From Mycobacterium spongiae (lineage in GTDB: Bacteria; Actinomycetota; Actinomycetes; Mycobacteriales; Mycobacteriaceae): a DNA stretch of 64,000 nt. Below, piece after piece: positions 63,681 through 64,000 of this stretch (position 1 is its first letter; each line of letters begins with the position of its first letter). A program made the translations under genes and the position numbers. Location: NCBI RefSeq assembly GCF_018278905.1, contig NZ_CP046600.1:4278001-4342000 (forward strand), in the 5' to 3' direction. The notes under the pieces are model-generated. The model was given only the letters and a program-made list of their open reading frames with translations. It had not been told where the DNA came from and searched no databases.

Positions 63681-64000
63681 CAAGACCCCTCGGGGTGATC
63701 GGTCAGTTCGGTGCGCTGGCGACGCAGCGTGTTGCGGTCGGTGACCTCGTAGTACGACATTGTGGTCAGCGGCGGCGAATAGGCATGCACGCTCAGTGTC
63801 GGAGGCATGCGGGTCGCGCTCGGGGCCGCGACCTGGACCTGCCGCGGCGCCCACACCACGTCATGGACCCATCCCAGCGGGAACCCGGCCTGATCGCCAG
63901 CGTCGAGGCGCCGGCGTCGTAGCCGCCGCCCGTCCCAGCGGAATTCGTTGAGCGCCCCGGACAGCACCGTCAGCGCTCCCAGCGACTCGCCGTGGTCGTG
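63680..64000 (-). CDS. Cysteine dioxygenase-like protein, 5' end cut by window
   Basis: The gene runs off the end of the window. The visible 106 residues open with HDHGESLGALTVLSGALNEF, where the two His of a cupin iron site lie at HDH, followed by WVHDVVW and LSVHAYSPPLTTMSYYE, with a third His and the conserved Tyr. This is the pattern of cysteine dioxygenases, which oxidise cysteine to cysteine sulfinate. The rhodanese gene begins at its stop codon, forming an operon. Start and N-terminus cannot be determined here. Confidence 0.88.
   Translation of the reverse strand, partial: HDHGESLGALTVLSGALNEFRWDGRRLRRRRLDAGDQAGFPLGWVHDVVWAPRQVQVAAPSATRMPPTLSVHAYSPPLTTMSYYEVTDRNTLRRQRTELTDHPEGS

Overview
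The window is chromosomal DNA from a slow-growing Mycobacterium related to the M. tuberculosis complex but outside it, plausibly near the M. marinum / M. kansasii groups; no species is assigned. The evidence is the high GC content, PE, PE-PPE and PE_PGRS genes, mycothiol S-conjugate amidase, and a gene order that, as I remember it, runs parallel and reversed to the M. tuberculosis Rv1065-Rv1127c segment. Rv comparisons come from memory, since no alignment was possible.

Layout. 0-9 kb: a ppdK-like gene cut by the window edge, an ephC / acyltransferase pair, a PE-PPE hydrolase, an amidohydrolase with a bpoB-like hydrolase, and gnd2. 9-19 kb: a class III cyclase, a permuted papain-like enzyme, a Pro-rich NlpC/P60 protein, ychF, ispH, xseA-xseB and a 3-beta-HSD-like gene. 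19-30 kb: a broken acyltransferase fragment, an intact carboxylesterase, an AI-2E-type membrane protein, a dienelactone hydrolase, glpX-fum, a Pro-rich membrane protein, a second membrane cyclase and a polysaccharide deacetylase. 30-37 kb: phoH2, desA2, glyA, coaA and two membrane proteins. 37-44 kb: a PE_PGRS gene and a very large PE-cellulase gene. 44-64 kb: a Z-prenyl diphosphate synthase, hemolysin III, a thioredoxin-domain protein, mca, greA, metB, pra, cbs, lipU, a GDSL esterase, fadA3, a BI-1 protein, echA9-echA8 with an alpha/beta hydrolase, a rhodanese and the edge of a cysteine dioxygenase-like gene.

The most unusual object is the PE-cellulase gene at 40350-44219. It encodes one PE domain, three CBM2 cellulose-binding modules and three complete GH12 endoglucanase domains joined by Pro/Thr linkers. 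M. tuberculosis is known to keep only fragments of such a gene (celA2a/celA2b). Themes of the window are lipid and ester turnover (many alpha/beta hydrolases, beta-oxidation enzymes), envelope synthesis (ispH, Z-prenyl synthase, deacetylase, NlpC/P60), thiol and sulfur metabolism (mca, metB, cbs, CDO, rhodanese) and central carbon (ppdK, gnd2, glpX, fum).

At least eleven starts lie 6-7 nt downstream of a TANNNT -10 hexamer, the signature of leaderless transcription. One of these precedes a short ORF with a Cys-Cys pair that overlaps the start of greA.
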